This document shows positions 10,010 to 22,506 of a stretch of 64,000 bases of DNA, in pieces. The position numbers and the translations under genes were made by a program. The stretch's first letter is position 1; every line of letters begins with the position of its first letter. The notes under the pieces were generated by a model, which was not told where the DNA came from, made no database searches, and was given only the letters and a program-made list of their open reading frames with translations. The stretch comes from Crossaster papposus (lineage: Eukaryota; Echinodermata; Asteroidea; Velatida; Solasteridae): positions 496,001 through 560,000 of the forward strand of contig JBAIAA010000669.1 of NCBI GenBank assembly GCA_037893245.1, written 5' to 3'.

Positions 10010-10785
10010 TTTAACGTTAGCCAACGTTAGCGATGTTCGCGTGAGTGGAACGCAATGTGCGCCAATTATGTTGGCAAACGTTAGCGAAAACGGCGAACGA
10101 CATCCCGAGCTGTTCGCTGTTGGCCATGTGACGTATTTTAAAGATGGCTTAGAGGTTGGCAGACGGCAGTGTTCTTTTCACGGTTTTGATTTACGTTTCA
10201 TACTTTTCGTTATAAACGGTGAATTGTTTTGAGCATTCACAGGGATCTTTTAAAGAAAAAGAATGAGTTGGACCAAAAACAGCCAACCAAACGATGTCAC
10301 TGTCACTGGGCGCCGCCATTTTAAAAACGTAGTTTTTAAAATATCGTTCCACTTCCAGGCCCGTACGCAGGATTTTTTATGGGGGGGGTGCGAATTTGTA
10401 CTGATGGGACCAAAAATGTAACCAAAAATTTTCTGGCCAGTATCGTTATTTTTACATCAAAATACCATTATTTACCCCGGAAAATGTGGACCTTTTGGTA
10501 ATTTGGGGGGCGAATTTGTACTGATGGGACCAAAAATGGGACCAAATTTTTCGTGTGCCTGCAGTACAGTTATTTCTACATCAAAATACCATTAGTTATC
10601 CGGAAAATGTGGACCTTTTAGTAATTTGGGGGGGGGGGGGGGGGGGGGGGGGTGCGTACGCACCGTTCGCACCCCCCCCCCCCCCCTGCGTACGGGCCTG
10701 ACTTCAACTAACGACAACTCAAAACGTAGGCGAACGTTCGCGCAAACAGTTCGCGTAAGTGGAACGCACCCCTGGTCCGAAATTC
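10010..10785. mobile_element. Probable insertion with GTTCGCGTRAGTGGAACGCA motifs
   Basis: The paralogous segment at 33170-33250 lacks this DNA: GTGCACC there is followed shortly by AGGTCCAAAATTCATTTTGAG. Here about 750 extra bases lie between GTGCACCAGTGG and CTGGTCCGAAATTC. They carry repeated AACGTTAGC and TTCGCG motifs near both edges. The ends are imprecise and no transposase is seen. Confidence 0.5.
10356..10700. mobile_element. 345-bp element with CAGGCCCGTACGCAG TIRs
   Basis: A perfect 15-bp terminal inverted repeat (CAGGCCCGTACGCAG at 10356-10370 and CTGCGTACGGGCCTG at 10686-10700) is flanked by the direct repeat ACTTC at 10351-10355 and 10701-10705. Inside, a segment of about 120 bp with GTACTGATGGGACCAAAAAT is duplicated in tandem, followed by a G run at about 10627-10652 and a C run at about 10671-10686. 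It is non-coding and nested in the insertion above. Confidence 0.9.
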
Positions 10786-10789
10786 TTTT

Positions 10790-12520
10790 TGAGATGAAGC
10801 TAAAAAACATTGACTGGAGTCTGAAAAGCTAGTTTATATTATAGATTTTTTTTATAAATGTTAATGCCTTGCTTTGTGATGTTATACATGTAGTTTATAT
10901 GTGGAGAATGACAGGAGTAAATTTGTTTTAAGAATTCATATTTTGTTTAAATATACAAATGTACTGTATCTGCCAAGGCAAGGGCTCTCGCACTAGAAAG
11001 CAAACTAAACCTAACAAACTTCAACAACAGCACACAGGTAATTATTGGTACACTCTACTAAACCTAACACAGTACTAAACCTAACACAGTACTAAACCTG
11101 ACAAACTCCAACAGTTGACATTTGTTTGACTTGTTACAGATGAGTCAATGCATTGTTCAATATGGGATCAGTACAGTGATGACTGTCCAGCGATATATAT
11201 GTGCTTGAGACGAGTACGAGTGGGGACACACAGGGTGTGTACATGTTATACACGAGCAGTTGGCCAGGAACTGTGCCGTGTGCCGTGTACAGCCGTACGT
11301 GGGTCACCCACGAATAAATGCCTGTGCTGAGTCAAACAAAGCCCGACAACAAGTTGCTATTATTTGCTGCCAAAACCTGCAGTTGGAGATGGATGGGTTT
11401 GGGTATATTGCTTTTAATATTACCCATTGTAAATTACCCATGGTGTAAAGTATGATATGGACCAAGTAATGGATGATACTGTAACAAAACATTGACAACA
11501 TCGACTAACATGCTGGTACAAAATGTATTAGTTTTTAAACATTTACGGTTGCACATTTTAACGAGTACCCCCTAGTACCTACGGTAAAATGTCATAAATT
11601 TGTAATATATCGAACGACTAAACATCCTTGTCAATATTAAATGCCGGTAAATTAGCGGCAATGTCCCTTTTGCCCGTAAAAGTCGACATTCGTAAGGGTG
11701 TTTTTAAAAAATAAAATGGACCAGTGCGCCAAATAGCGCTCTCTGTTGAAAGGAATTGTCGGTGCGCGATTCAGCAATACAACGTATTTTCTTACCGAGT
11801 GGTTTGTACGACGTCATTAATTGCGACGCAGGTGAATTACCATGTGGGCTTATTTCGCGCATCGACTAAAGGGTGGGTTGTTGAAACTTCCTTAAAACGC
11901 AATACCGCCGGTAAAACAAACTAGGTTAAACAAATTTAAGACGATCGATAGGAGTATTTAACTTTATTACAATTATACGACAGCGTTCAGAACCAAACAA
12001 AAAGTAAACCATTTCAACCAGCCAGACGTGTTTTCCCCAAGGGATACTTCCAAGGACTTTTATTTAATATGTCCAGCCAGGGACTGACGACGATGTGAAG
12101 CAAATATCTAAATGACTTTAATGTAAACATAGATCTTATTATTTTCTGATGTGTGACCTCTCTGAAACCAATCCGTGGACGGTTGCCGGTTCCCTAATGA
12201 CAAAGACTCTTTCATTGTGGACGGTCTCGCTTTTAATTTATTTTTGTTCCATTGCGAATGGTTTTAACACTGAGATGAAACAGTGAAGCACGCCACTCTC
12301 TAATGAGGTGATTTGTTTAAACATACTTGATAATTTTGTTTTGATTTTTGACTGTTCATTGTCCTGAAATTCACTGATGTCTGGGTCACATATGGTTTTA
12401 AACCGCTGTGCCCTCCTTTATTGTACAGCCCCATGCCCCTTCTCAACATTAAACATTCTGACACTGGGTATTCCTGAATGTAATAGTCGCAACGAATCTT
12501 TGTTCTTTCTTCTTTCGGAA
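10790..12520. other. 5' flank B of gene 2
   Basis: No gene is seen. It is homologous to 34260-36110 (gene 4) and 59360-61465 (gene 7). Landmarks are GGTACACTCTACTAAACCTAA, GTATGGGATCAGTACAGTG-like sequence, ACATTTACGGTTGCACATTT and GGACGGTTGCCGGTTCCCT. A pyrimidine tract with CGGAAG at 12516-12521 may be the 3' splice site of a 5'UTR intron of gene 2. Confidence 0.65.
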
Positions 12521-12540
12521 GTATACACTTCATGATCACA

Positions 12541-14449
12541 ATGGCGGAGGCCGCAGCCCGAACCGTGTTGGACACAATTAGCCAGGGGCACCTGGAATGT
12601 CCGATCTGCTGCTGCCGATTTAAGGATCCTAAGATGCTAGACTGTCTTCATAGCTTCTGCCTGAACTGTCTGGGAGAGATGGTGAGCAAAGAGACAACAG
12701 AGAGGGCGAAGATAACATGTCCAGTCTGCAGGAGAGAGACGGACGTTACTGACGAAGGAGTGCAGAGTCTGTCTTCTAGCTTCTTTCTGATATCTCTTGT
12801 CGATGAGATAAACAAACAAGAGCAGTTATTAGGAAAGGTAACTACTAGTGCGACTTCTGAATCCTGCGAAGAAGGAAATGAGGTCGTGTCAAGATGCCTT
12901 GACTGCAAGGAGAACATCTGCAAGAAATGCCAAGAGGCGCACCGACGCTTGAAATCCACCAAAGACCATCGCATCATACCAGCGGAAGACTTTGACAAAC
13001 CGAGGGCTTCACCAACAGATGCTACTAAAACTGCCACACCAAAATGTAGAAAACATAGTGATCAGGCCATATGCTTTTCCTGTGAGACTTGTGATGTGTT
13101 GATTTGCGCCATGTGTGCTGTAACTGAGCACCGAACAGCTGCTGAACATAAGTTAATTGATATCGGTGACGCCATCAAATCATTCCGTGAAAGTGTCAAT
13201 AACATATTGCAACAGTTCCAGAAAAGCAAAGAGCAATTTGCATCAAACGAAGACTCCATCAAACATGCACGGAATAGATTGCAAACGAAACTGGCTCAGG
13301 CTTGCAGTGATATTTCTGCAAAAGCGGAGGCAGAAATTGCTAACATCAGAAGCAAAGCAAAGGTAATCACCGAACAAGTCAACAAAATCTGTCAGGAGAG
13401 AGACAGCGATTACGAAAAGGCGCTCATGCGCAACCGTGACCAGATGGAACGCGCAGATCAGATCGTCACGGCCGTAAACGACTTGATGAGTCAAGTCGAT
13501 GATTTCGAGCTTTTGGAACTCAAACCAAAGGTGATGCACAACTTGGAATTTCAGAAGGAGCTCAAGTGCGAGCCGGCTGGTGGATCTTTCGTTCATTGGG
13601 CTCAAATGTCAAGATGTCGTCAGTGAACAGGATCTTGGCAAGATATTGCTTAAAGAGAAGTGGCAGGTGAAGGAAGAGTTTGGCAAGGAAGGAAACGGTG
13701 ACGGGGAATTCCAATTCGCCAAAGATGTTGCTTGTTTCAGCAACGGGGACATTGCTGTGACAGACATAAAGCTGAATCGACTATCGATATTTACCTCCAC
13801 TGGACATTTCAAAACTTCGGCCGCTCAAAGCGGTCATCAGCTGGACGCTCCGTGGGGCATTGCTGTCACCTCGGATGATCTGCTTTTTGTCACGGACACA
13901 AAGAAAGTGAAAGTTTTTGACGGCAATCTTCAGTGGATTCGCGAATTCACACCATCTAAGGAAGAGGCAATTCGGTTAACCGCTATTGCGATAGACGCAG
14001 CTGGAGAACGACTAGCTGTGGCTGACTCGGACAGGAAAGTTGTTTCTGTGCATTTGCTTGATGGCTCGTTAGTAGCGACTATTCCAAATGAAAATGTGGA
14101 TTATTTTTTAGCGATGGATAATAGGGATCGCCTGTTCATTCCTAACTACGAAAATAAAACCCTCTCCTGCGTAGACCTCGAGGGCAATGAGGTGTTTAGT
14201 ATCAAGACACTTGTGGACAAAAACCCTGCAAATTCTACCGGGATCCTTTGTGACAGTCACGGCTACTTTAATGTAGCTGTTTATCTCGATAACAGGGGAA
14301 ACTCAAAAATACAACAGTACGACCCAAATGGATTACTGGTAGGAACTGTAGCAGAAAAGCTGGACAATCCGATAGAAATGGCCTATACACCCACTGGCGA
14401 CATGGTTGTTGCAGACAGACATTCCATCAAGATCTTGCAGCGGATGTGA
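12541..14449 (+). pseudogene. TRIM-NHL gene 2, one frameshift
   Basis: Full-length RING, B-box, coiled-coil and NHL homologue of gene 4. The start is ATG 12541 (MAEAAARTVL); an in-frame ATG at 12532 is less likely because the other copies align from the later Met. The RING Cys/His set is complete and includes the ERAK insertion before the last Cys pair. Near 13573-13579 the other copies read GCAAAGGTGGAT and this one reads GCTGGTGGAT, a net loss of two bases with no splice-site sequence. The first frame then ends at 13626. The NHL half continues in a second open frame to the common QRM terminus at 14449. As written, the locus can encode only a RING, B-box and coiled-coil protein (about 345 native residues plus a short tail). 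An assembly error is possible, but homopolymer slippage does not explain the change. Confidence 0.88.
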
Positions 14450-15580
14450 ATTGCCTTCGAGGCCCAGCTGCTTACTTGAACCAAAGTACATCTGCTGTGG
14501 GCTTTGTGCACAAGTACCTCCTCTGTGCCTCTCATCAAAAAAAAGCAATTTGGGATAATCAATTTCAGACGCCAAAATAATTTCATACACAGATACCACT
14601 TGGCACCCAGTGCAAAAACACTATGAGACTTGTCTGAAAAAATGTTTTCTCAGCAAATGCTTTTATATTTTCTGAGCTAAATTTGACTTTTTGGGATATG
14701 TTATTGCTTTCCGATCCATGGCTGATAGCTCAAAGTAGGGAACAATTAGTGATGTTTGTGTATGGACTTCTGTCCAGTTCTCGCTATTATATTTCTAATG
14801 AAAAGGCAATTGTGAGAGACAGCGAACAAAGAAATCGGCCATCAGAATGCAACAACATATCCTAAAAAGTCAAATTTAACTCCGAAAATATCAAAGCATT
14901 TTTTTTACACAAGCTCATAGATTTATTTTTTTACTCTTTTACAATTGCAGCTGTTTAGTTTTTCTAATAGCTCGCCTTGTTCGTAGATAAACAAAAACAC
15001 ACCTTTTTTCCTGCAGTGGTATTCAGTTTAAGACATTAGTGAAGAAATGTCATCTGGGTAAAAATGTGCTTCTCAAATTTATGACAATGAAAGAACATTG
15101 TGGTATGGTAACTTTGAATGCAGTAGTTGTTTAGGTATACAGGGCGACGCCAACTTAAGTGACTGGTTTTGATTTATATTCATGATCTTTTCATGTCACG
15201 ATGAAGTCACAGTTTGCCAGAAATGATTTCAATATTTGAATTCAAAAGATCTAATACGATTATTAACCTATTTTTGCAAGAAATCTGAATTTTATTGTGG
15301 AGTGGAATTGTTTGAATAAATAACACATTATGATCAAGAACGTGCATTTTTTTGACTAAAGAGCCAATTTAACATACTACAAATTTCTTCGATCGAAATA
15401 TTCATTTTCTGCGTAATGAGATTCCTGTTGGATAACAGTAGATTATATGTAAATAAACAACACTTTGTATGTGTTTGATGTATGTTTACACAAAATGTTG
15501 TATTTTGAGAAAGTGTTTTTGTAAATTTATATTATCTGTATAAATTAACGCTAGAACACCAAAACTGTATGGATTCGTGA
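14450..15580. other. 3' flank B of gene 2
   Basis: No gene is seen. It is homologous to 38035-39180 (gene 4) and, with deletions, 45659-46560 (gene 5). Landmarks are TTTTCTGAGCTAAATTTGAC, TGGTATGGTAACTTTGA, CACGATGAAGTCACAG and AACAACACTTTGTATGTGTT. The second half (about 15060-15500) resembles the interiors of the elements at 25341-25973 and 41628-42659, so the flank itself contains an old copy of that family. Confidence 0.65.
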
Positions 15581-17250
15581 TGATATTTCCAGGGCGCAGT
15601 ACCGTAATTTTACATCCAAAATTCGTTAAACTAAAATACGGCGATGTTTGTTACTTTACAGGTGAAAAAAAACCCGTCATTTAACCCAAAACTATACAGT
15701 GTACCTTGCCAGAATCGCAAGCCAGCCAGCAATCGTTGAACATTTTCAAACACTGTCTCCAATTTATAAAATTTAGTGAGTCCTTGTTTTATTTGCAATA
15801 CTGTTACACATCCGTAAATGTGTGCCAGTCAACTAGAGTATGGTTTCCTTACCTGATAAATCTCCAAGGTCTATAAATTGCTCTGTTTTGTTTGAATGAA
15901 GTCGGGCAACCAGACTGCAAAACAACATTAATGTTCTTGGTTTTTCTAGCATCTATGGTCAGCCTCACGAGTATACGAAACCTCTAACCCATCCAATTTA
16001 GAAAATTACAGCAAAAGTAAATGGTGTATACTACATTTAAGAGGTTATATTTCCGTAACGCAATAGATTAATTTGAAAATCTATTTTTCACGGTTTTGGA
16101 ACTTTAATAAATAAAACAAAGTACACGACGGCTGTTTTTAAACTTTATTTTCACTTTATTGTATTTAAAAATCAACTCAATCAATTTTATTAGCCATTAT
16201 TTTGTTGAGAAGCATCGAGTTGTAAATAATAATTTGTTATCACCAGCTCATTTCAATTTTAGATTATTAAGTTGAAACAAATTGTTCCACACCTTTTTCT
16301 ACCTGTAACACGTCTCTTTTCTAAAGTAAAGAGGAGAGATGCTTTGCCAGAAAAAGCTATTATTCAAAATAAATACATCTCGATTTCAAATGAAATCTGT
16401 GAATATTTATTATTATTCTTTCTTGCACACATAAAGACATATGTAAAGTCCATTGTGAACTTCCCTATAGTTTTACGTGGTAGACCAGTCGTTTAACATT
16501 TGATTAGAGAGTTAAAAATAGCAACTGGGTTTTCCCATGAAGCTGTTGTGTAGTTAATATGTTAATATCTTTCCAGTATACTCGTCGGACGTTGCACATT
16601 GTTATGAGTTACCCAACGTATCATGTTAATGATTCACGTGTACAATCACCTGATGTACACGTAGGAACCTATTGTCTATATAAGAAGGCCCTGTTGGTTC
16701 TCGGGCGTGGTGCCTCCTCCTCAAACGCTGCGCAGTTGTTGCACACATACACATATAAATGGTGTCTACAGAAGTTGGCCTATACCTTCAACTTGAATTA
16801 AGGGAATTTATGTGTTAATATTTTGTGCGACACAAACCTTTTATCCCGTCGATGTTGAGTGCAGCAGTACTACTAATTTACTACCAGTACGAGGCTTGAT
16901 TACACCTTTAGCCGTTCGAAGTAGTTTTGCCATTCTTCAGTTCACCGCTGTATTTCTGGTGTTAAATATTTGTGGTTGAAGACCCCATCCAACTGGCGAA
17001 TCAGTTTAAAAAGGTGAGTACATTGTACATGTTGAATAGATTCAATGTATTTGATTTGTTTATTAAAGTGAAATAGCTTAGTAAACATGCCTGATATCCG
17101 TTAGAACGATTAGCTTTTGGGTGGTTGTGTGTACAATATAGTCTGTAGGTAGAACCTTGGAGGAATATTCCTCCAAGGTAGAACAAACTCTGGGTGAGGT
17201 TAATTGATCCTGAATCTGAATGTATATATATTTGCTCTACCCATTTCCGG
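15581..17250. repeat. Spacer with module C, copy 2
   Basis: No gene is supported. It matches 39190-40860 closely. Module C landmarks are at about 16260-17040 (CAGAAAAAGCTATTATTCAA, CTATAGTTTTACG, TGGTTGAAGACCCCATCCAA). This copy lacks the 4-kb and 7.5-kb insertions found in other copies and serves as an empty-site reference. Confidence 0.65.
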
Positions 17251-17403
17251 GTAAAAAGTGTCACTTTCTCGGTCAGTTTGACCGAGAAAATGTCGCCTTT
17301 TCAGTCAAAATTAACGAGAAAAATGGCATTTGTTTTTATTCGGAAGGTGTCATTTTGACCATGGAAAGGATAGAACAAATATAGCTTCATCAATCTGACC
17401 TAG
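17251..17403. repeat. CACTTTCTCGGTCA imperfect palindromes
   Basis: Alternating direct and complementary motifs (GTCACTTTCTCGGTCAGTTT, TGACCGAGAAAATGTCG, AAGGTGTCATTTTGACCATG) lie upstream of gene 3, as at 541-660 upstream of gene 1. Confidence 0.6.
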
Positions 17404-17562
17404 TGTGTACCTAGCTCTACAAATAAGGCTGTATTTATTGGCTCTCTTTTGTCTATAATCTCGTCGCTATTACAGGCGACAAGATAAGACGAGATAATGG
17501 CAACAAATAAGACACAAGACAAGAGCTAATTACAGCACTATTTGTAGGGTGAGTGTGCACCC
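17404..17562. mobile_element. Palindromic MITE, copy c
   Basis: Same family as copy a, with CTACAAATAAGGCTGTATTT at the left and ATTACAGCACTATTTGTAGG at the right, and inner arms around GTCGCTATTACAGGCGACAAG. It ends about 112 bases upstream of the ATG of gene 3, the same relative position as copy a at gene 1. Confidence 0.83.
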
Positions 17563-17674
17563 TTCTTCATGTTACAACTCCATGCTACTTCCCAACCTAA
17601 GCCCCCTTCCTGTCACACACTTTGAGTATTTCTAAGTGTTTTTGTTCTTTTTTCGTTATAGGATCATAATCGCG

Positions 17675-19593
17675 ATGGCGGAGGCTGCAGCCCGAACCGT
17701 GTTGGACACAATAAGCCAGGGGCACCTGGAATGTCCGATCTGCTGCTGCCGATTCAAGGATCCTAAGATGCTAGACTGTCTTCATAGCTTCTGCCTGAAC
17801 TGTCTGGGAGAGATGGTGAGCAAAGAGATGACAGAGAGGGCGAAGATAACATGTCCAGTCTGCAGGAGAGAGACGGTCGTGACTGACGACGGAGTGCAGA
17901 GTCTGTCTTCTAGCTTCTTTCTGATATCTCTTGTCGATGAGATAAGCAAACAAGAGCAGTTATTAGGAAAGGTAACTACTACTAGTGCGACTTGTGAATC
18001 ATGTGAAGAAGGAAATGAGGCCGTGTCGAGATGCCTTGACTGCAAGGATAACATATGCAAGAAATGCCAAGAGGCACACCAATTTCTGAGGTCCACCAAA
18101 GACCATCGCATCATTCCAGCAGACGACGTAGACAAATCGACGGCTTCACCAAAATATGTTACCAAGACTGTCACATCACCAAAATCATGTAGAAAACATA
18201 GTGATCAGGCCGTATGCTTTCACTGTAAAACTTGCGATGTGTTGATTTGCGCAATGTGCGTTGCAACTGAGCACCGAACAGCGGAACATATAAGTTCATT
18301 GGTATCGGTGATGCCATCGAATTATTCCGTGAGAGTGTCAAAGACATATTGCAAAAGTTCCAAAAAAGCAAAGAGCAATTTGCATCAAACGAAGACTCCA
18401 TCAAACATGCACGGAATAGATTGCAAACGAAACTGGCTCAGGCTTGCAGTGATATTTCTGCAAAAGCCGAGGCAGAAATTGCTAAAATCAGAAGCAAAGC
18501 AAATGTAATCACCGAAAAAGTCAATAAAATCGGTCAGGAGAGAGTCGGTGAGTACGAAAAGGCGCTCGTGTACAACCGTGACCAGATGAAACGCGCAGAT
18601 CAGATCGTCACGGCCGTAAACGACTTGATGAGTCAAGTTGATGATTTCGAGCTCTTGGAACTCAAACCGAAGGTGATGCACAACTTGGAATTCCAGAAGG
18701 AGCTCAAGTGTGAACCGGCAAAGGTGGATCTTTCGTTCATCGGGGTCAAATGTCAAGATGTCGTCAGTGAAAAGGATCTTGGGGAGATATTGCTCAAAGA
18801 GAAGTGGCAGGTGAAGGAAGAGTTCGGCAAGGAAGGAAACGGTGACGGGGAATTCCAAGTCGCCAGAGGTGTTGCATGTTTCAGCAACGGGGACATTGCT
18901 GTGACAGACATAAAGCTGAATCGACTATCGATATTTACCTCCACTGGACGTTTCAAAACTTCGACCGCTCAAAGCGGTCATCAGCTGGACGCTCCTTTGG
19001 GCATTGCTGTCACCTCAGATGATCTGCTTTTTGTCACGGACAAAAATAAAGTGAAGGTTTGTGACGGCAATCTTCAGTTGATTCGCGAATTCACACCATC
19101 TAAGAAAGAGGCATGTCAGTTAACCGCTATTGCGCTAGACGCAGCTGGAGACCGACTAGCTGTGGCTGACTTTGGCATGAAAGTTGTTTCTGTGCATTTG
19201 CTTGATGGCTTGTTAGTAGCAACCATTCCAAATGAAAATGTGACATTTTATTTAGCGATGGATAATATGGAGAGCCTGTTCATTCCTAACTACAAAAATA
19301 AAACCCTCTCCTGCGTAGACCTTAAGGGCAATGAGCTGTTTAGTATCAATACACTTGTGGACAAAAAATTGGCGAGTCCAACTGGGATCTTTTTTGACAG
19401 TCACGGCTACTTTAATGTTGCTGTTCATCTTGGTGACAGGGGAACCACAACAATATAGCAGTAGGACCCAAATGGATTAATGGTAGGAACTGTAGCCGAA
19501 AAGCTGTACAATCCGATACAAATGGCCTATACATCTACTGGCGATGTGGTTGTTGCAGACAGACATTCCATCAAGATCTTGCAGCGGATGTGA
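17675..19593 (+). pseudogene. TRIM-NHL gene 3, frameshift and two stop codons
   Basis: Homologue of gene 4, start ATG 17675 (MAEAAARTVL), 14 bases after a pyrimidine tract ending TTATAG (AG at 17660-17661), a likely 3' splice site. RING and both B-boxes are intact up to TEHRTAEH. There an extra TA (CATATAAG instead of CATAAG, about 18288-18292) shifts the frame, and the first product ends at 18508 in an unrelated tail. The coiled coil and most of the NHL domain are open in the restored frame to 19458. CAACAGTAC of the other copies is TAGCAGTAG here, giving TAG at 19456-19458 and 19462-19464. The last blade then reads through to the common terminus at 19593. It is most similar to gene 6, including the GERVGEYEKALVYN-type coiled coil and the LASPTGIFFDSHGYFNV blade. 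Confidence 0.9.
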
Positions 19594-20620
19594 ATTGCCT
19601 ACGAGGCTCTACTACTTACTTGATTCAGAGCCAACCACATCTGCTATTGGCTCTATGCTCAAGTACCCCCTTAGCGGAAAGAAAAGGCGAGCTGGGGGAG
19701 TCATTAGACGCCATCTTACCCGACTTCAAGTTAAGGCCGTTTTCCAAATCTCAGCTTCGTCGCCGTCTGTGGCTTCGTTTAGCAGTTTGACAATGGTGAT
19801 AGGGCCGGAGATTATTTAGGCTAACCATCAAGTGCGTGCCGAGATTTATCGGGGGCCAAAAATTTCAGAAAGTATTATCCTTGATGTGTGAGATGCTGGC
19901 AACCACTTAGACTCGATCGTCTCGTTCCTGTAGAGTGAAATTGAGGTTTTTTAGAGTGAAGGCAACTCCCAAAAAGTAAAAACCACTCAAAAAAAGTAAA
20001 TGTTCACTCTTCCGAGTAAACCGTTCATTGTTATACATTGAGAGGGTTGATCTGTGTTTAGGTTTCAGCACATCCAGGGGGACATGCGGCGCCGCGTTGA
20101 TTGTTTGATCGGAGCTGCTAAGTTCCCAGCATACTAACGCGGTCCTGCTTGAGTCGGTGGCACATGTGGACATCACACAGCGCCTCGCTCGTGCTGCGCG
20201 CTGCATCGGCCCTGGAGTAGTTTATTCGACGACAATACATGTTCCTTATAACTTAATCTGATGTCTACTGAAACTGTACTTCCAAGAGCTTAAAGATTCA
20301 AAAACCTAATAAAATCATAATAAATCACATGATGTGACATCACATGACTACCGATGACGTCATCGTGACAAAAAGGATTGATATCTGGCGAAACATCTCT
20401 TGTTTTCGTGAATTCTATATTTTTGGCTCGCTAGTTGAACCAAGTTCAGAACTGAAAAGACTACAAAATAACTATTTATGTATGTAGCATGTACTGTAGT
20501 ATGTGTGAGTTTGTATCCGCATTCAAATAGTTTACGTGGAACAATAGAGGACAATTGACATAAAGTCCACGATTATATATTCGTGTACAAAACCTATGGA
20601 AGGCCTTCCAAAAACGTTAA
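19594..20620. other. 3' flank A of gene 3
   Basis: No gene is seen. It is collinear with 54517-55690 after gene 6: GAAAAGGCGAGCTGGGGGAG, an AGAGTGAA cluster at about 19930-20015, and GGGGGACATGCGGCGCCGCG at about 20078. A short GC-rich patch with GCTCGTGCTGCGCGCTGCAT lies at about 20187. Confidence 0.65.
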
Positions 20621-21339
20621 AGTACTACAAACAAAAGAGGGACAATAGGGGGTCCATGATAAAAGGTGTTTACACACACGGGTGTGTAGGTTTCTAAATT
20701 TGGTACCCTGTCGAGACCTAAACACCATGGGGATAATGGGAGGTGGGTCTCCACAGGGTAATTTCTATAGATTAGTAGGTCTTCAAAAGAAATTTCAGAA
20801 AATGTGTTATTTTATTTTACTCAAATTACTTTAAAACGGGTTGAGATGTGGGTTAGGGTTAGTGTTTGGGTTAGGGTATAATATAGGGTCTATAATGGTA
20901 TTGTATCACTTTCCAACGAGTGGAAGCTCTTAGTGCCTCGTATACGACAAATTAAATACCCAGCACGATAGAGGAGACTCCCTCTTGCCCCTATGCCATA
21001 CACACTCGACTATAGGCCTTACACTGTTTAAACACCGTCGTGTGCCCGGAAAAAGGTCGTTAGGGCTAAAAATGGGTCAAAAGGTCAAATTCGTATTTTT
21101 CGGGTAACCGATAGAGAATCAAAACATCTTTCATTTGGAATACATTTCGTCTCCAGGGATTACGTCATTATGACGTAATTAATTAAATAAAAAGGACGGA
21201 AGGCGTTTTGCAATTTTGTGTAACCGGCATAAGGACGTTAGCGTATAATATCAATGGAACAAAACTTGCTACAAGTGCGTTCACCTATCCACATATCAGC
21301 GGGACGTTAACACGCTTGCAGAAAGGTTTGTTCCCGGTA

Positions 21340-22206
21340 ATGGCCCTGTCACACCAGACCATTTTAGGTCAACGCGTGAGTAACGTGTTGTAATTTTGGC
21401 AACACGCTGGCAAACGCTGACCAACGCTTGGCCAGCGTTAGCAACACGCTGAGCGCGTTACTCACGCGCTGGGACATGCTGTCACACGCTGAGGAAAACA
21501 TATTTTTTTCAACATACATACAATTTCCAGCGTTTGCCAGCGTGTGACTGCACACGCTGGCGGAGCGTTGGAGGTTTGTTACTCACGCGTCGAACACGCT
21601 AGACGATCGTTATCAACCCGCTACTCACACGCTGGCGCACGCTGGCTTACACTGGCGTACTCTGGCGATACGCTAGTTATGGCCCTGTCACCCCGGAACG
21701 TTTTAGGCCAATGCATGAGTAGCGCGTTAAAAATAGTTGATACGCTGGCAATCGCTGAACTTTCACAGAAAAAGTCAAGTGGAACCGTTATTTCAGCCTG
21801 TCCATACAGATTGATAACGGGTTCATAGCGTATGCCAGCGCGTGAGTATCGTGTCAGGAACGCGCTCAGCGTGTGAGGAACGTATCACTGATTTATAGTA
21901 AAAATACGACAGCGGGTCGCCAGCGTGTGAGTAGTGGGTTGGTAACGATCGTCTAGCGCGTTCGACGCGTGAGTAACGACCATCCTGCGCGCCGCCAGCG
22001 TGTGCAGTCACACGCTGGCAAACGCTGAAAATTTTAGGTATGTTGAAAACTGTATTTTTTTCCTCAGCGTGTTCCAGCGTGTTCCAGCGTGTGGGTAACG
22101 CGCTTAGCGTGTTGCGAACGCTGGCCTAGCGTTGGTCAACGTTTACCCGCGTGTTACCGAAATTCCAACACGTTGGCCTAAAACGTTCTGGTGTGACAGG
22201 GCCATT
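21340..22206. mobile_element. Foldback element X with arms of about 320 bp
   Basis: It begins ATGGCCCTGTCACACCAGA and ends with the complement TCTGGTGTGACAGGGCCAT. The arms (about 21340-21665 and 21880-22206) pair over most of their length and consist of short CACGCTGG, CAGCGTG, ACGCGTGAGTA and AACGCTG motifs in both orientations. It is non-coding. Confidence 0.85.
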
Positions 22207-22506
22207 ATTGTAGTAGCGCGTCGGATTTGTATACAACTAACCATGTGGCCGTTGTAGTACGCTGGCGCGCGTTGAAACGCGCTACTCACGCGCTGGGCAG
22301 TCGTTCATCAGTCGTCGAGCGCGTTACTAACGCGTTTCTCACGCGCTGGCGAACGCATTGAACCCGTTAACAACGCGTTATGGACACGCTGAAATCACGG
22401 TTCCATTTGACTTTTTCTGTGGAAGTTCAGCGTTTGCCAGCGCATCAACTATTTTTAACGCGCTACTCACGCGTTGGCCTAAAACGTTCTAGTGTGACAG
22501 GGCCAT
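21679..22506. mobile_element. Foldback element Y interleaved with X
   Basis: The left arm at 21679-21850 (ATGGCCCTGTCACCCCGGAA, GCGCGTTAAAAATAGTTGAT, AGAAAAAGTCAA) has its complement at about 22330-22506. It shares terminal sequence with X. The order is X-left, Y-left, X-right, Y-right, so neither is simply nested in the other. Confidence 0.8.

Noticed and set aside
13560-13600. Intron explaining the gene 2 frame change
   Set aside because: The change is a loss of two bases relative to paralogues, with no GT-AG pair and no extra sequence to remove.
20848-20890. Interstitial telomere from a chromosome fusion
   Set aside because: The tract is short, interrupted, and matched by an inverted partner in an element duplicated elsewhere in the window.
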